Source of the DNA: Henricia sp. BOLD:AAB3569
Taxonomy: Eukaryota; Echinodermata; Asteroidea; Spinulosida; Echinasteridae
NCBI GenBank assembly: GCA_037783545.1
Contig: JBBELK010000316.1
Location: 558,001 to 622,000, forward strand
Direction of reading: 5' to 3'
DNA length: 64,000 nt
This document shows positions 36,401 to 46,534 of this stretch, piece after piece. The position numbers and the translations under genes are program-made. The notes under the pieces are model-generated. The model was given only the letters and a program-made list of their open reading frames with translations, was not told where the DNA came from and ran no database searches. The number at the start of each line of letters is the position of its first letter. Position 1 is the stretch's first letter.

Positions 36401-39400
36401 CTATGCTCTCCTAGTACTTTACCACAGCTCCTCATTACTTCCCCAGAAGATTTCTCACGAATAGGCATTATCTCCGATAACTCATCAGAGGTCACCCAAG
36501 CAAGTCTCAATTCCTCTCCAGATTCTGCCTCAACCATCTCCATCCCACCCCAATCCCCACCAGATCTTGACTTGCACGAACTCCATAGTCACATATCCCC
36601 TGGCCCTCCATCGACCAGTGAGAGCCCTCCTGGGATATTCTACCATGTTGGTATCGAACCAGCTACAGGACAGAAAATGGTGACCGTCTCATCTATGATG
36701 ATGCCAAAGCCGCAGAAACCAGAAGTCACCATCATCACAGATTTCGATGAGACGTCAAACAGTACTGAGGAGCATGAAAGTGAGGAAATTCAGGAATCGG
36801 AGCAACTTGATGATGAGGTATTAAAACTAAAGACTCTGGATTTTTAATACTGAAGATTATCTATGATCCTCAAGCGCAGAACCAGTCGCAATACCAGTTT
36901 GTTGTCTTGTGGATAAGGCCAAAAAAAAAACTCTGTTTAGCGTTAGCGTGCGTGTCACTTTCAACCCTGCGCGTCAAAACTTTGTTTTCTTTCAAAAACA
37001 CCAAAAAATATATATATATATATGTCGTTAGCGCGTACGTGTGTCACTTTTAACCCTGCGCGTCAAAGGTTTTTTTTTTTTTTTTTTTAGTATTTTGATT
37101 AAAAACATGCCTGTTGGCTTCATGTCAACTTGACTTTATTGCTTGGAATCCACTTACCTCTTATCAAAAAAGAAGGCACTCAGACCATCATTTTCGATGA
37201 CAATTTGAAATTCCTCAATAATTTGCATTTCTTGTTTTGAGCTGTATATTGCATACAGGGATATGTGTTGTGTCAATTTTATTCAACGTTTTTCAATTTG
37301 TTTTTCCACCATGAATTACCAGCACGAACCGCCCCCAGAATCACCACCACCCACGCCTTCAGCCATAACCTACAGACTAGACATCCCGTCCATCTCATCA
37401 AGCAGAGATGACGATGAAGGGGATAATGAAGAAGATGAAGACAGTGGTGTCTACGACGCGAGTTACCGACACTCTGATTGGATATACGTTGGTAACGACC
37501 AGGAACTTCAGCTTATGACCAATCAGATTGAGAGTGGACCTAACAAGGCTCTAGAAACAGGTACGTGCAATCAGAAGTACACCAAGCAACAAAAGAAAAT
37601 AAAGTTGGGAATTTATGTTTAGTCCAGTAACCGGTTTGCAATGCATAGTTCCGACCTGTCAATCAACCGAACCCGCCGACCAATCACAACAGAGCTAGCA
37701 GATGTCACCCACATAGGTCAAAGTGCACTGTACGCTCAAAACAACATGATCACGCGATATGTTCTGCCGGCCCCATACAATTTGTACAGTGTTGTATGCG
37801 ACGATCCGGGTGAATTTTTGGTTTCAAGGCCGGTCGTTTCGTTGTTCAAAGGTACGAAAGCTATATTTTGTGATGATATGATATCCCTGTATTACTGGCC
37901 CTTTACTCGGTGTGTTTTAAGATAACTGTCGACCCCGGAACATGAATACCTTTGAGTTTACTTCAATGAATCTGTGCTTTTCGTTGAAAGTCCCATTGCT
38001 TTGTGCGTCGCCATTTTTGACGATAGCGTGTGAGCCATAGCAACAATGTCCAAGGGGGCGGGGTTAACTGGGCAAAATCGGAACTATGCATTTTTTTCAG
38101 GTAATGGGTTAACTGTTTTGCCAACACAATTAGCCTTTTGCATGTTTTGCATGTGTCTCGTCAGTGCAACAAGGTCATATCTCACATTTGTTCTCATTGA
38201 GTGCACATAAATGGCGTCTGGTGTACTGACATACTTCATTTCACATGCACACTCGGTATCTAATTGACCAGACTATTTGTTGTTGCTATGTGGTGCATGC
38301 GGAGGTGTGAAATATAGAATCATTAACATGTTCACTGTAGGATAGAATTGCATAAAGCAACCAGGCAATGACATGCATCACGTAACAACAGCATAGTATG
38401 TGACTTTCTAAACTGTACCTTCATTTGAAAGTGAAGAAGTCGGGGCACTAGCCGTTATGCGAATGTAACACACTAAAGGCCTAGTGACATTGCACAATAC
38501 CGTGTTAATCTAACTTTCCGACTGAACTTGAAGTACTTTTCTGTATGCCGCCTCTCCCCCACCCCCCCTGAAAAAAAATGCCCTGCCCGATAACCTCGCC
38601 CCCTTTAAACCCCTGATTTCAGTTGCTGAGGTTAATCAAACACCAACCGCCAATACTGATCAGCCGGTATTTGACCGTTTGGACGAGGCAAGAGAATCAG
38701 TAACAACCACCACCTCAGAGAAGGAATTCCGTACCCAAATTCAGAGCCTCGCATATCGCAGGGTGCATCGTAAAACATCGGCAATCGACTACCAGAGGCT
38801 TTCCCTCATAGGTAAGAAATCTGAAAGCTTTTTGGCTCTGTTTTGTTCTTTCTAGGTGTTTTTATTAATAATGTGCAGGCGCAGATCCAGACGGGCGTTT
38901 GGGAGGTCAAAACTCCCCTGCTTGATCTGTGTATCCGCCTGTCCGCTACAAGCTGAAGAAAACAAATCTTACTGGCAAAATGCACCCCTGGTGGCAACCT
39001 CCCCCCACCAACCCCCTTCCCCCCTCCCCTCCCCCACCCCTGAAAAAAATGTTTGTATCTACCCATGATGTGGATATTACTGTAATGCACATTTCTCCAA
39101 AATTAGTTCTCAATCCGTACTTTTATGCCCTTTCTTTGTCTTACCAGCTCGTGAGCGGAAGGTCTGTGTCAAAAAGATAGACAATATGTTTGGGTTTCGC
39201 ATCCAGTACAGCAAACCAGTTGTAGTCACCGACATTGACAAAGGTGACTATTATTGATTGCTTTTCGGTTACGTCGTCACGCCTTCCATTCACCATTTCG
39301 AATGTCATTTTTCATGACCCACGTGGCTCGAGTGATTACCGTCAAAAAGCAAGAAAAACGCATTGGTTGCACTTACCTCTGTTGCTTTATGTTGTGCGCC

Positions 39401-42400
39401 ACGGCTGTTGTATCGATAAAGATAAAATGTATTTCTTCAGGCTAAAAAACGCAATCAAGTAAAAACACTTTCGTTTTTACAAGCTGACTACATGCTGAAT
39501 AATTTGAACGTATCGCAACATGCGCGTGCGGCATTTTCGAATGCAAATATGCTGATGAGTATTTTTTGTGCGTGTTCATGCGCGTCTATTGGCGCGCGCA
39601 TGTACGCGCGTGACTGACAACTTGAGAGGCTCTATTTACACATCCACACAAGCAAAAGGAGAAAAAGTGTATCAATTTTTAAAACAGAAGTTTAATCTAT
39701 TGGATGCAATTAACTTGTAAATAACAAGGCACTTTGGAATTGCTTTCAAGACATTTCAGCTTCAGTTATTTCGTCCAGGTTCAAGTGGACCTGTTCGAAC
39801 AAATTGATTCCCACAGTAAAGAAATGTGACATTTTCTGTTTCTGGGAGAATCCTGCATTTAAAGGCTCTCAGAAAATCTATTTTGTTCGGTTTCAGTCCA
39901 ATTGAACATGCATGGAATGAGCTGACCTCTGGAGCGGAGCGTCTCCCAAACAGCTCTAGAAGTGCAGGATCTTAGAGAGGCACTTCATCTCTTAGCCTCC
40001 TCGATCTTTCGGTCGAGAATAATTTGCATTGACTTTAATATTTCTTAAGGTGGAGCAGCGGAGCATGCAGGTCTCCGTGTTGGTGACATGATCTTGAAAG
40101 TCAACGAACAGGACGTCAGACAGTGTGCCCATTCACAGGTGGTACGGCTTGCCATGACAAGTAAGTAACCGCCAGGAACACAAGAATCCAGAAAGCAAAT
40201 TTCTGGTCTCTTGTGGTCTTAGGCCAATTTCAAACATCAAGGACCAATTTTGTTATCTAGGAAGCAGGATCATACATTATTGACCCCAATGAATGCATAG
40301 TTCCGAGATTGCCCAGTTAACCCCACCCATTAGATATTGTTGCTATGTGCTCACAAGCCATCGCAAAAAAATGGCGACATTAACGTACAAAGCAACGGGA
40401 CTCGGCATGGAAAGCACAGATTCATTGGAGAAAACTCAAAAGTATTTATGTTTTGGGGTCGACAGTTACCGTAGCACACACTGAGCGAAGGGCTAGTTAT
40501 GCAGGGATGACATATATTTCATAAAAATGTGCTTTCCTACCTTTGAACAGCGAATTGCCCGACATTGAAACCAAAATTCACCCGGTTACTGGCGCGTACA
40601 ACATACAAACTGTATGGGCAGAAAATCACGATTGTGTGATGATTGCATCACTTTGACCTATGTGGGCGCCGTCTGCTAGCTCTGTTGTGATTGGTCGCGG
40701 GTTCGGCTTGATTGACAGGTCGGAACTATGCATTGACAAGAAAAATGTACTTAGAGTATTAATAGCAGTGATAACAAAAACCACATGGTACTATCTTTTT
40801 ATAAATTAACAACTGAAGGTGGTTTTATTCACTTGGCCTAAAAAACTTGCATTGATTTTGAAGGTTTTTTTAGGTATTGCTGTATCTATGTAGCTGATAT
40901 TTCTGCAGACTAGTTTACCAACATTCTTCTATAGATATGTTATGCCTTTATACCAGGAATCTATTAATAGTTTGATTTGGCCGATGCATCCATTAGACAC
41001 ATGTTCATTAGTTTGAAACAGTCACTCAAGGATTTCAGTTCAAAGATATTCTTGGCTTTGTTTTGTTATTAGGTCCCGACCCATTAAACCTCGTAGTTGC
41101 CACCAATGTCTGTAACACACTCAATCTGTATGAGGAGAAACCCGTCATGTCAGGTTATCTGCACAAGCTCGGCGGTACAGGCATGATCCGAACATGGAAG
41201 AAGCGATGGTTTGTCCTCAAGTATGATAACTGCCTGTACTATTACAAGACAGAAGAGGTGAGTGGCTAGCCAATTAAAATTGAATCCAAGTTGGGAATCA
41301 GAATCACGATTCTCTCTTTTAAAGGCAGTACATACATGATTGGTATCTCGAAAATCAGAAATGTTCACAGAATTACGCCTAACCTACACAATATAAACAT
41401 GATGACCGTAGAAAACTTCCCCTGAAATGGTTTTGTCTGAAGTGCTATAGTCTTTGAGAAATGAGTAAAACAATTATTTTTCGTCTCATGAGACAAATAT
41501 TTAATTCGCCCCCAAACCACTTTGCCCGAGTGCCATTTCGCCCGAAATCACTTCGTACAAACACTACATCGCCCAAAGGCTACTTCACCCCAAAACCACT
41601 TCGTGCATAGGCCGTGGTTCAGGGCGAATTGGTCAGGGCGAAGTGGTTTTGGGGCGAAATTATTGCAAACCCTTTTTTGACGGTTTTCTCAAAAGTTAGA
41701 CGAAGTACGGAGCTGGTTTTTGTTCAGGTTGGTTTTAATTATGCATATCTTCAATCACACAGGGGATAAAACTATTTGTAACAGTTTACCAATCATGTAT
41801 ACTATCTTTAAATGAATTGATTCCTATTATATCTTGGTGATTCCAAGAAGTAATTGGCAATTATAAATGTTAATAGATGCACAATTTACAAAATTCTTGG
41901 AATTTGGTAGCGTTTTAAATTGCGTTTGTGAGGCAATTGAGATTAAATGGCTTAATTGCCCATATAGACACACGATGGCACTAGTGAGGCTCGAACCCAC
42001 CTCTCGATCATGAGCGTGGCTGTGTACACCATTCATGCTCCCATTACTTACTATCAATTTTTCCAACTTCAATTTTTGATATGTTTGACTGAGATACTTT
42101 GAATGCAATCTTGTTTATAATCCTGTTCACACAACAAACTTTTTTTCTCTCTCAAAGGACGTGGAACCACTTGGAGCTATTGTACTGTGTAACTATACCG
42201 TCATGAAAGCACGCGATGTTGGCAAAACTTGCGCTTTCAAGCTTAGCAAATGCAAAGCTAGGACATATTACTTTTACACATCTACTGAAGAGGAGATGAG
42301 TAGGTATGTTCCATTGTTCTTTAATCCATTTTAAACGAACAGGTTTATAGATTAAATTCAGTCTCCCCTCTGTGGTATTTTCTCATAATTTCTTAATTCC

Positions 42401-44056
42401 TTTAAGATGTCATAGAGGTATTATTTTGTAGTGTTGTCACAGGTTATCACAGTCGTACACTATAGACTGTATCAAATAGCCGCCACTTCGTGGGGCACCT
42501 TTTGTTACTTTAAACTGTTCAACAATGGAAGCACAATATGTGCAACCATGCATGTCCTCAAGGAACAAAGAAACTGCCCCACGAAATGGCGGATATTCGA
42601 TACGGTCTATTGTTTAAATGTTTTGTCCCCTAGTGTATGATTTGCTGCGATAAAAAAAATTGTTTCTTTTTTGGGAGTATTGAGCTCGTGCCAATGACGT
42701 CATTTTGGGAGTAAAACAATGCCGCGTCGTTGTGGAAGCAATGTGCGTGGGCGTTGTGCGTGTCCATTACGCGCGTAACGAGCTATGCTGAAGCTCCCAT
42801 TGGTGAACTAAACCGCGTTGCGCCCACCAGAGAGACACACAACGCGCACGCACATCGCTTCCACAATGACTCAGCATTATTTGACTCCCAAAATGGCATA
42901 TTCGCACGTGTTCGAAAGGGGTCAATACACTGTTTTATTTCTTCTCAGGTGGGCCAAGCACATCACAGAAGCCGCCAGGCCACAGAAAAGGTCTGATATC
43001 TGGCTGGACATCAGCACCCACAATGTAGGTCTCCCAGCTCTCTCCATCAAGAATCCCGACTGCCAAGGTTTCCTGAACAAAATGGGAGCCATTAGAAAGA
43101 ACTGGAAGAGGAGGTTCTGCTTGCTCAAAGATGCATGCCTTTATTACTACAAGGACATGGATGCACAGCATGCATTAGGTGAGTTTGATAGATTTTTGAC
43201 GGTGTCTGAAGTGGGATAGATTTTTGATGGTGTCAAAAGTGGGATAGATTTTTGATGGTGTCAAAAGTGTGGTAGATTTTAATGCTGTCTGAAGTGAGAT
43301 AAATTTGTGATAGTGTCAGGAGTGGGATACATTTTGTAATGGTGTTAAAAGCGATATATTTTTAGGATGTCGGATATGGGGAAGATTTTTGACAATGTCG
43401 GAAGTGGGATAGATTTTTGACGGTGTCTGAGGTGAAATAGGTTATGAGATAAATTTCAATGTGTCCAGTTAGATTTAAATTTTGCAGAAACAGCATTCTG
43501 TGGATATTTGTATATTTAACCATTGAGAGTTGATTCTTGTAAATAATCTGTGAGAGGAACAAAGATGGGTTCCAAATAATGTTTGAAAAATATATTTTCT
43601 CCTGTCACTTCAAGCCTCGTGCAAATGTACTCTTAATCAGTGCATTAATACATTTAGTGCTTTATCCTTTTTTATTTTTTTTATCAGGTGTGGCTCATTT
43701 CCATGGTTACAGTATCCAAGAGACAGAGATAGGCAGTAAGAAGTTTGGGCTGGTTCTCAAACCTCCGAGTGAGGACCTACGAGTCTTCTACTTTTTTGCC
43801 GATCATGAAACTGATCGTAAGAGGTAAGTTGCCTACATATGAGTTGGTGCATTTTTATTTATTTAGTATAGCAGAAAAGGGCCAATTCCAAGCAATTTTT
43901 GTACTAAGCATAGTAATGAAATTGGCTCATACGCAAACACATCTCAAATCTCTTTCACACAGGTGGGTAGCGGCATTTGCTACGTCTATCGGCCGTTGGA
44001 TTCAGACAAACAACGGAGATGAATCAGATGAAGAAAGCACAGAAATGCTAATTTGA
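24410..44056 (+). CDS. PDZ and tandem-PH scaffold protein, 1571 aa
   Basis: Predicted intracellular membrane-associated adaptor. Exons: 24410-24467, 33585-36817, 37323-37560, 38623-38811, 39148-39243, 40050-40160, 41073-41257, 42158-42303, 42949-43178, 43688-43823, 43963-44056. These sum to 4716 nt (1572 codons including TGA) with all phases consistent. Residues 20-1240 are low-complexity, acidic, Ser/Pro-rich and probably disordered. The PDZ domain is at about 1243-1308, PH1 about 1333-1427, PH2 about 1457-1551, then a short acidic C-terminus (DESDEESTEMLI). PDZ domains bind C-terminal peptides and PH domains often bind phosphoinositides or proteins, so a cortical scaffold role is inferred. 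The PDZ resembles the type in RhoGEF11/12, but no RGS, DH, SAM or CRIC domain is seen, so it is neither that family nor CNK. I do not recognise a named orthologue. Confidence 0.85.
26309..26390 (+). CDS. Candidate alternative first exon of the PDZ/PH scaffold
   Basis: An open frame with ATG at 26309 reads MSVKRHGRHPSCESPYTQG and SVVSDYLK, ending phase 1 at donor gtagac. That is the same phase as exon 24410-24467, so it would splice into 33585 in frame, giving YLKD-VHRR. Coding character is good, and the frame extends upstream through KSDLHDPFESSKPAPTRIP. It could instead be an unrelated exon or chance. RNA evidence would decide. Confidence 0.35.
27319..27667 (+). mobile_element. SINE-B, tRNA-derived with A/T tail
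   Basis: The head has tggccgagcggtctagtgcg (Leu/Ser-type A-box) and ggttcgattcc. The body carries gatgtaaagccgttggtcca and gtgtgtt. The tail is (aaat)n at 27638-27667. This is the most complete SINE in the window. Confidence 0.8.
28071..28546. mobile_element. MITE-D copy 3
   Basis: Same layout as the reference copy. The left end has drifted (cattgctggtaatctcg), the right end accaatcatg is intact, and the central array reads both cacttcgcccc and gggcgaagtgg. Confidence 0.78.
30285..30500 (-). mobile_element. SINE-C, tRNA-derived (minus)
   Basis: The minus-strand head at about 30319-30393 has B-box complement ggattcgaaccc and the A-box region accagagctatagg. Flanking text aaacttgggat and gagagaaaaat plus ccattgaaatgaagcaacca is shared with 55255-55650. 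Confidence 0.65.
31214..31456. mobile_element. Palindromic MITE (243 bp)
   Basis: Terminal arms gggcccaatttcatggaacc and ggttccatgaaattgggccc are perfect inverses. Further pairing includes gtttagcacagaatttcttt and its complement. Confidence 0.9.
32160..32590. mobile_element. Interspersed element G, copy 1
   Basis: It shares long stretches in inverse with 39254-39620: gattgcttt next to a ccacgtgggtcatgaaaaat block, tatcgatacaacatccatgg and ttgtaaacacgaaagtg. Its outer text (gccaattgcatggcgctg, ccatgaaattggctcc further right) suggests it lies within a larger foldback at about 32120-32800. Confidence 0.65.
32878..33396. mobile_element. MITE-D copy 2
   Basis: A complete copy in reverse orientation: tacatgattggta at 32878 and taccaatcatata at the far end. 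It has the internal gggcgaaatgg array and an A-rich tract where the tctcatgagac palindrome normally is. It lies just before the giant scaffold exon. Confidence 0.82.
33585..36817 (+). CDS. PDZ/PH scaffold, giant disordered exon
   Basis: A single 3233-nt exon encodes about 1078 residues. The acceptor follows ctctttttcttttcag and the donor is GAG/gtatta, which is weak. Visible elements are Lys/Ser-rich patches (SSKKDKKKSKERKR), a poly-Pro SH3-type ligand (PPPPPKPKR), a second Pro/Arg cluster (PEPPRRRHEKPPVPAGRK), the heptapeptide array at 35847-36400, and an acidic end (SEEIQESEQLDDE). If the weak donor is skipped, the frame stops at 36845-36847, giving a shorter protein without PDZ and PH domains. 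Confidence 0.88.
35847..36400 (+). repeat. Coding 21-bp minisatellite (heptapeptide xDISPKG, about 27 units)
   Basis: Within the giant exon, about 27 units of seven residues follow one another without losing frame. Examples are PDISPVG, SNISPKG, PDIPPKG, QDVLPKG and LDISPKG. Position 2 is mostly D or N, position 3 I or V, 4 S or P, 5 P, 6 K and 7 G. Many units contain Ser-Pro, a possible proline-directed kinase site. Two adjacent PDIPPKG units suggest recent duplication. The repeat also opens a long spurious frame on the minus strand. Confidence 0.92.
37323..38811 (+). CDS. PDZ/PH scaffold, linker exons
   Basis: Exon 37323-37560 follows acceptor ccatgaattaccag and reads HEPPPESPPPTPSAITYRLD followed by an acidic DDDEGDNEEDEDSGVYD segment. 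It ends phase 1 at gtacgt. Exon 38623-38811 follows a C/T-rich tract and reads VAEVNQTPTANTDQPVF, then EKEFRTQIQSLAYRRVHRK, ending phase 1 at gtaaga. Both are charged and low in hydrophobics, leading into the PDZ domain. The intron between them carries a MITE-A copy. Confidence 0.8.
37641..38091. mobile_element. MITE-A copy 3
   Basis: A 451-bp copy in the intron 80 bp after scaffold exon 37323-37560, with both terminal motifs (atgcatagttcc and ggaactatgcat). Confidence 0.8.
39148..40160 (+). CDS. PDZ/PH scaffold, PDZ-domain exons
   Basis: Exons 39148-39243 and 40050-40160 encode one PDZ domain. The carboxylate-binding loop appears as MFGFRI (GFGF-type). It is followed by VVVTDIDKGGAAEHAGLRVGD, the usual AG-LxxGD turn, and ILKVNEQDV. 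The intron splits the domain at the KG/GA junction. The domain occupies about residues 1243-1308 of the full model. Confidence 0.88.
39254..39620. mobile_element. Interspersed element G, copy 2
   Basis: Opposite orientation to copy 1. It starts 10 bp after the donor of the first PDZ exon with gattgcttttcggttacgtc and runs to gcgcgtgactgacaac. Confidence 0.65.
40292..40735. mobile_element. MITE-A copy 4
   Basis: A 444-bp copy in the intron after the second PDZ exon, in opposite orientation to copy 3. Terminal motifs are intact. Confidence 0.8.
41073..42303 (+). CDS. PDZ/PH scaffold, PH1 exons
   Basis: Exon 41073-41257 carries VMSGYLHKLGGTG and WKKRWFVLKYDNCLYYYK, the classic first strands of a PH domain, including the basic KKRW stretch used for phosphoinositide contact in many PH domains. 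Exon 42158-42303 continues with LGAIVLCNYTV and AFKLSKCKARTYYF. The C-terminal helix (WAKHITEA) is in the next exon at 42949. Intron 41258-42157 holds a full MITE-D and a tRNA-like fragment. Confidence 0.9.
41333..41799. mobile_element. MITE-D copy 1 (complete reference copy)
   Basis: A 467-bp element bounded by tacatgattggta and its inverse taccaatcatgta. The left half carries ttacacaatataaacatgatgac-type text and a tttcgtctcatgagac palindrome. The middle is an array of roughly 18-bp units built on catttcgccc and its complement. The right half carries ggttggttttaattatgcat and tcttcaatcacacagg. Confidence 0.85.
41975..42040 (-). repeat. tRNA-like fragment
   Basis: gaggctcgaacccacctctc on the plus strand is a B-box complement. 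The rest (atgagcgtggctgtgtacac) does not form a clear cloverleaf. Confidence 0.3.
42461..42610. mobile_element. MITE-E copy 2
   Basis: A 150-bp copy in the PH1/PH2 intron. Ends are tatagactgtatcaaatagc and ttcgatacggtctat. The middle gttcaacaatggaagcacaa matches copy 1 exactly. Confidence 0.88.
42707..42895. mobile_element. Foldback element next to the PH exon
   Basis: The arm gttgtggaagcaatgtgcgt, followed by gggcgttgtgcgtg, pairs with the region around acacaacgcgcacgcacatc and gcttccacaatgac. It ends about 54 bp before exon 42949. Confidence 0.7.
42949..44056 (+). CDS. PDZ/PH scaffold, PH2 exons and C-terminus
   Basis: Exon 42949-43178 finishes PH1 (RWAKHITEAA) and starts PH2 (CQGFLNKMGAIRKNWKRRF). 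Exon 43688-43823 carries the middle strands (GVAHFHGYSIQE, then KFGLVLKPP). Exon 43963-44056 carries the final helix RWVAAFATSIGRWI and an acidic tail ending at TGA 44054-44056. The first exon begins 54 bp after a foldback element, and the 43179-43687 intron contains a 28-bp minisatellite. Confidence 0.9.
43184..43440. repeat. Roughly 28-bp intronic minisatellite
   Basis: The unit gatagatttttgatggtgtc plus aaaagtgg is repeated about nine times with drift, starting right after the donor of scaffold exon 42949-43178. Confidence 0.88.
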
Positions 44057-46075
44057 TGGAGATTATGGTCTGACTGGTAATATTTATACTCTCCCAAAAA
44101 AATGAGCACAATTTTCTTCAAAGATCAATTCTTGATCAGAACAGAAGTTTGTTGAATACAGTGAACTTGTGGATAACAAGGCACTGATCGACCAATCACT
44201 TTGGAATCGCTTTCAAGACTGTTCTACTTCAGTGATTTCCTCCAGGTCCAAGTGGACCTGTTTGAACAAAGTGATTCCCACAGAAATGAAATGTGACATT
44301 TCCTGTTTCTGGGAGAATCCTGCAGTTAATGGCTGTCTGCAAATGTAGACACATTTTAGACATGGTTTTATCTGCAGTTTTTAAGAGACATGTCTAATAG
44401 TTGAGTCTTTCCACAGTAAAGGGGTCATTTTGGCAACACTTAAAGACCATATTTTGAGACCAGACAAAGGTATTTCCTCGAAAATATGGTCTGTGTTGCC
44501 AAAATACCCCATTTACTGTGGAAAGACCCAGTTTGAATGTTAATCTTACGCATACAATTTTACAAATGAGTATCAAATTTGGACCAATCACAGAGCCACC
44601 ATTCTAAACCATTTCCCCCCCATAATCAAATCATTGGTTTATGGCTATTATTTAAAAATATGTTCACCAAAAACTATGAATGCTAGGATGGGGCGACAAT
44701 TTGTGTGTAAAAAAGCTATATTAGGGCGACACGCTCAATAGGGCGACATTTTGGTGTCGCCCTAATATTTTTTCTTTTTTAAATCATTTTTTTAGGTCAA
44801 AAACAATTTTTTTTAAATCGAGAACCATTTTTATTAGGTCCGATTCTCTTAGGTCTGTAACCATCTTTGGAAGCTTCGGGTACAAAAATAAGGTGTCATT
44901 TTGAGTGACTCTTGCCGAAATTTCGGTGGTCTCCGGGGAGAGTCTTCCCGAGTTCTTACAATATCTTTATTATTCATGTCATCATCTAATGAAATATTTA
45001 AGCAAAAGTTAGCTGTATTCATTTTATTGATAATTCTGTAATTATTAAATTGATGTACAGTCCAACACTGATAATAAGAGCACTGTTAATACAAAGTAAT
45101 GCTTATCTCTGTTTTCCTTTGTTTTCAAGACTGATGATACAAGATTAGCTGTTATAACATACAAAGTCCAAAGGACCTTGTATTATCAGTGTTCGACTGT
45201 AATTTAATTGCCCATACACGTTGCCATATATTCACTGTACACTATATTAAAAAAACATAACGTGCCCAAGAATTGTATTCCCTTAAGTAATTCTAGTTAA
45301 GAATGTTTTATTTTTACAAACAGTCTTTTCAAGACGAAAAACATGTCACCTCGTTTTGGAGGTTGTAATTTTGTAAAAATTTTGTTATATTTTATATTTA
45401 TGCATGAACCATGCTCGTTTAATCAAGATCCGTTTTTACACGATGCAAGTAGAATATACATGTACATGTAATATACGTAATTCATATTCCTATACTGGTA
45501 GGCCTACATTGTGGGGTGAGAATTTTATTGGATTTTATATATCCATCTTTGGTCCAGTTTTATACTATTAATTAAATTATGTATTACATTTTGTACGCTG
45601 TTCAGAGGGGCTCCTGAAATACATTATCCATATCAAATGCGGTGTGATGGTAGTAGGTCTAATACAGTAATAGGTTTATTTAATTGATATTTCTATTATT
45701 TACATTTACCAGTTCTCTGACAAGGGGAAATCTTTTTTCAAATACTTTTTTTTTCTTCAGAAACGCAGATTTTGCGACAGGTGTTCTGTCGAAAATTTAT
45801 CGGTATTCTGCAGGCTTCCAGCGTGTGAAGTCTTACATTTTCTGGTATGTGTAAAGTATAAAAATGCAATTTAATTTTTTAATATGTATTGTTGGATGTG
45901 GACATTTTAATTCATTTCATATTTCATTTCTTTAATTTCAATTGTACAGTGCTTCACAGATCTTTGCCTGCTTCCGGTCGCTCACATAATTTAGACATCA
46001 TTTAGTCGGCTTTGTTTTGTGCCAAATACATGTATACGAATGGTAAATATTGTATTCAATAAATAAAAATATTAA
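44057..46075 (+). other. Probable 3' UTR and flank of the PDZ/PH scaffold
   Basis: There are no coding exons here. Position 44160-44330 repeats sequence also found in the gene's own intron near 39710-39870 (the motif gtccaagtggacctg is in both). A hairpin lies at 44402-44530. The text is AT-rich, and two overlapping AATAAA signals at 46058-46067 are the best candidates for the polyA site. The 3' end is inferred. Confidence 0.35.
44402..44530. repeat. Hairpin in probable 3' UTR
   Basis: Arms gtctttccacagtaaagggg and its near-inverse ccccatttactgtggaaaga, with a second paired segment (ttttggcaacac, gtgttgccaaaa). It lies within 350-480 bp of the scaffold stop codon. Confidence 0.85.
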
Positions 46076-46078
46076 AAT

Positions 46079-46130
46079 TTGAAAACGATTTGAAGTTTGA
46101 AAACGATTTGAAGTTTGAAAACGATTTCTC
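46079..46130. repeat. Short tandem repeat
   Basis: gaaaacgatttgaagttt is repeated about three times just past the candidate polyA signal of the scaffold gene. Confidence 0.8.
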
Positions 46131-46534
46131 GTTGTTTGGACAATAGTGGTTGAAATACTTGCAGATCATGTATTCTACATGTATATATGTATACTATTTA
46201 GGCCACAATATACTTGTAAAACCTAAAACCCACTAAGTAGAACTAATACGCATTGCCCAAACCGGGAGCCGCAATTATACGTGGAAGAAAAATCCTTTGA
46301 ACTGACACGTGGCCTATAGGCCTATATCCTTTTGTTGACCTATTTTTATTAGAAATATTTCATGCGTGTTTCTGAAAGAGCCTTTTTGTGAAGGACGCTG
46401 TGTACTGTATAATTAACAAATTGTTATTATGGCTTAATATATACGAGTACCTTTAAACCAATACATGTAATTGCCTTAATTATTGGAGATTTCGCTGGGA
46501 CAAGGTATTTTGTCTGATACGTTATAAGACAAAG

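Noticed and set aside
37005..37025. TATA-like (ta)n as a promoter
   Set aside because: It is a short microsatellite inside a scaffold intron, followed by a long T run, with no initiator or coding start nearby.
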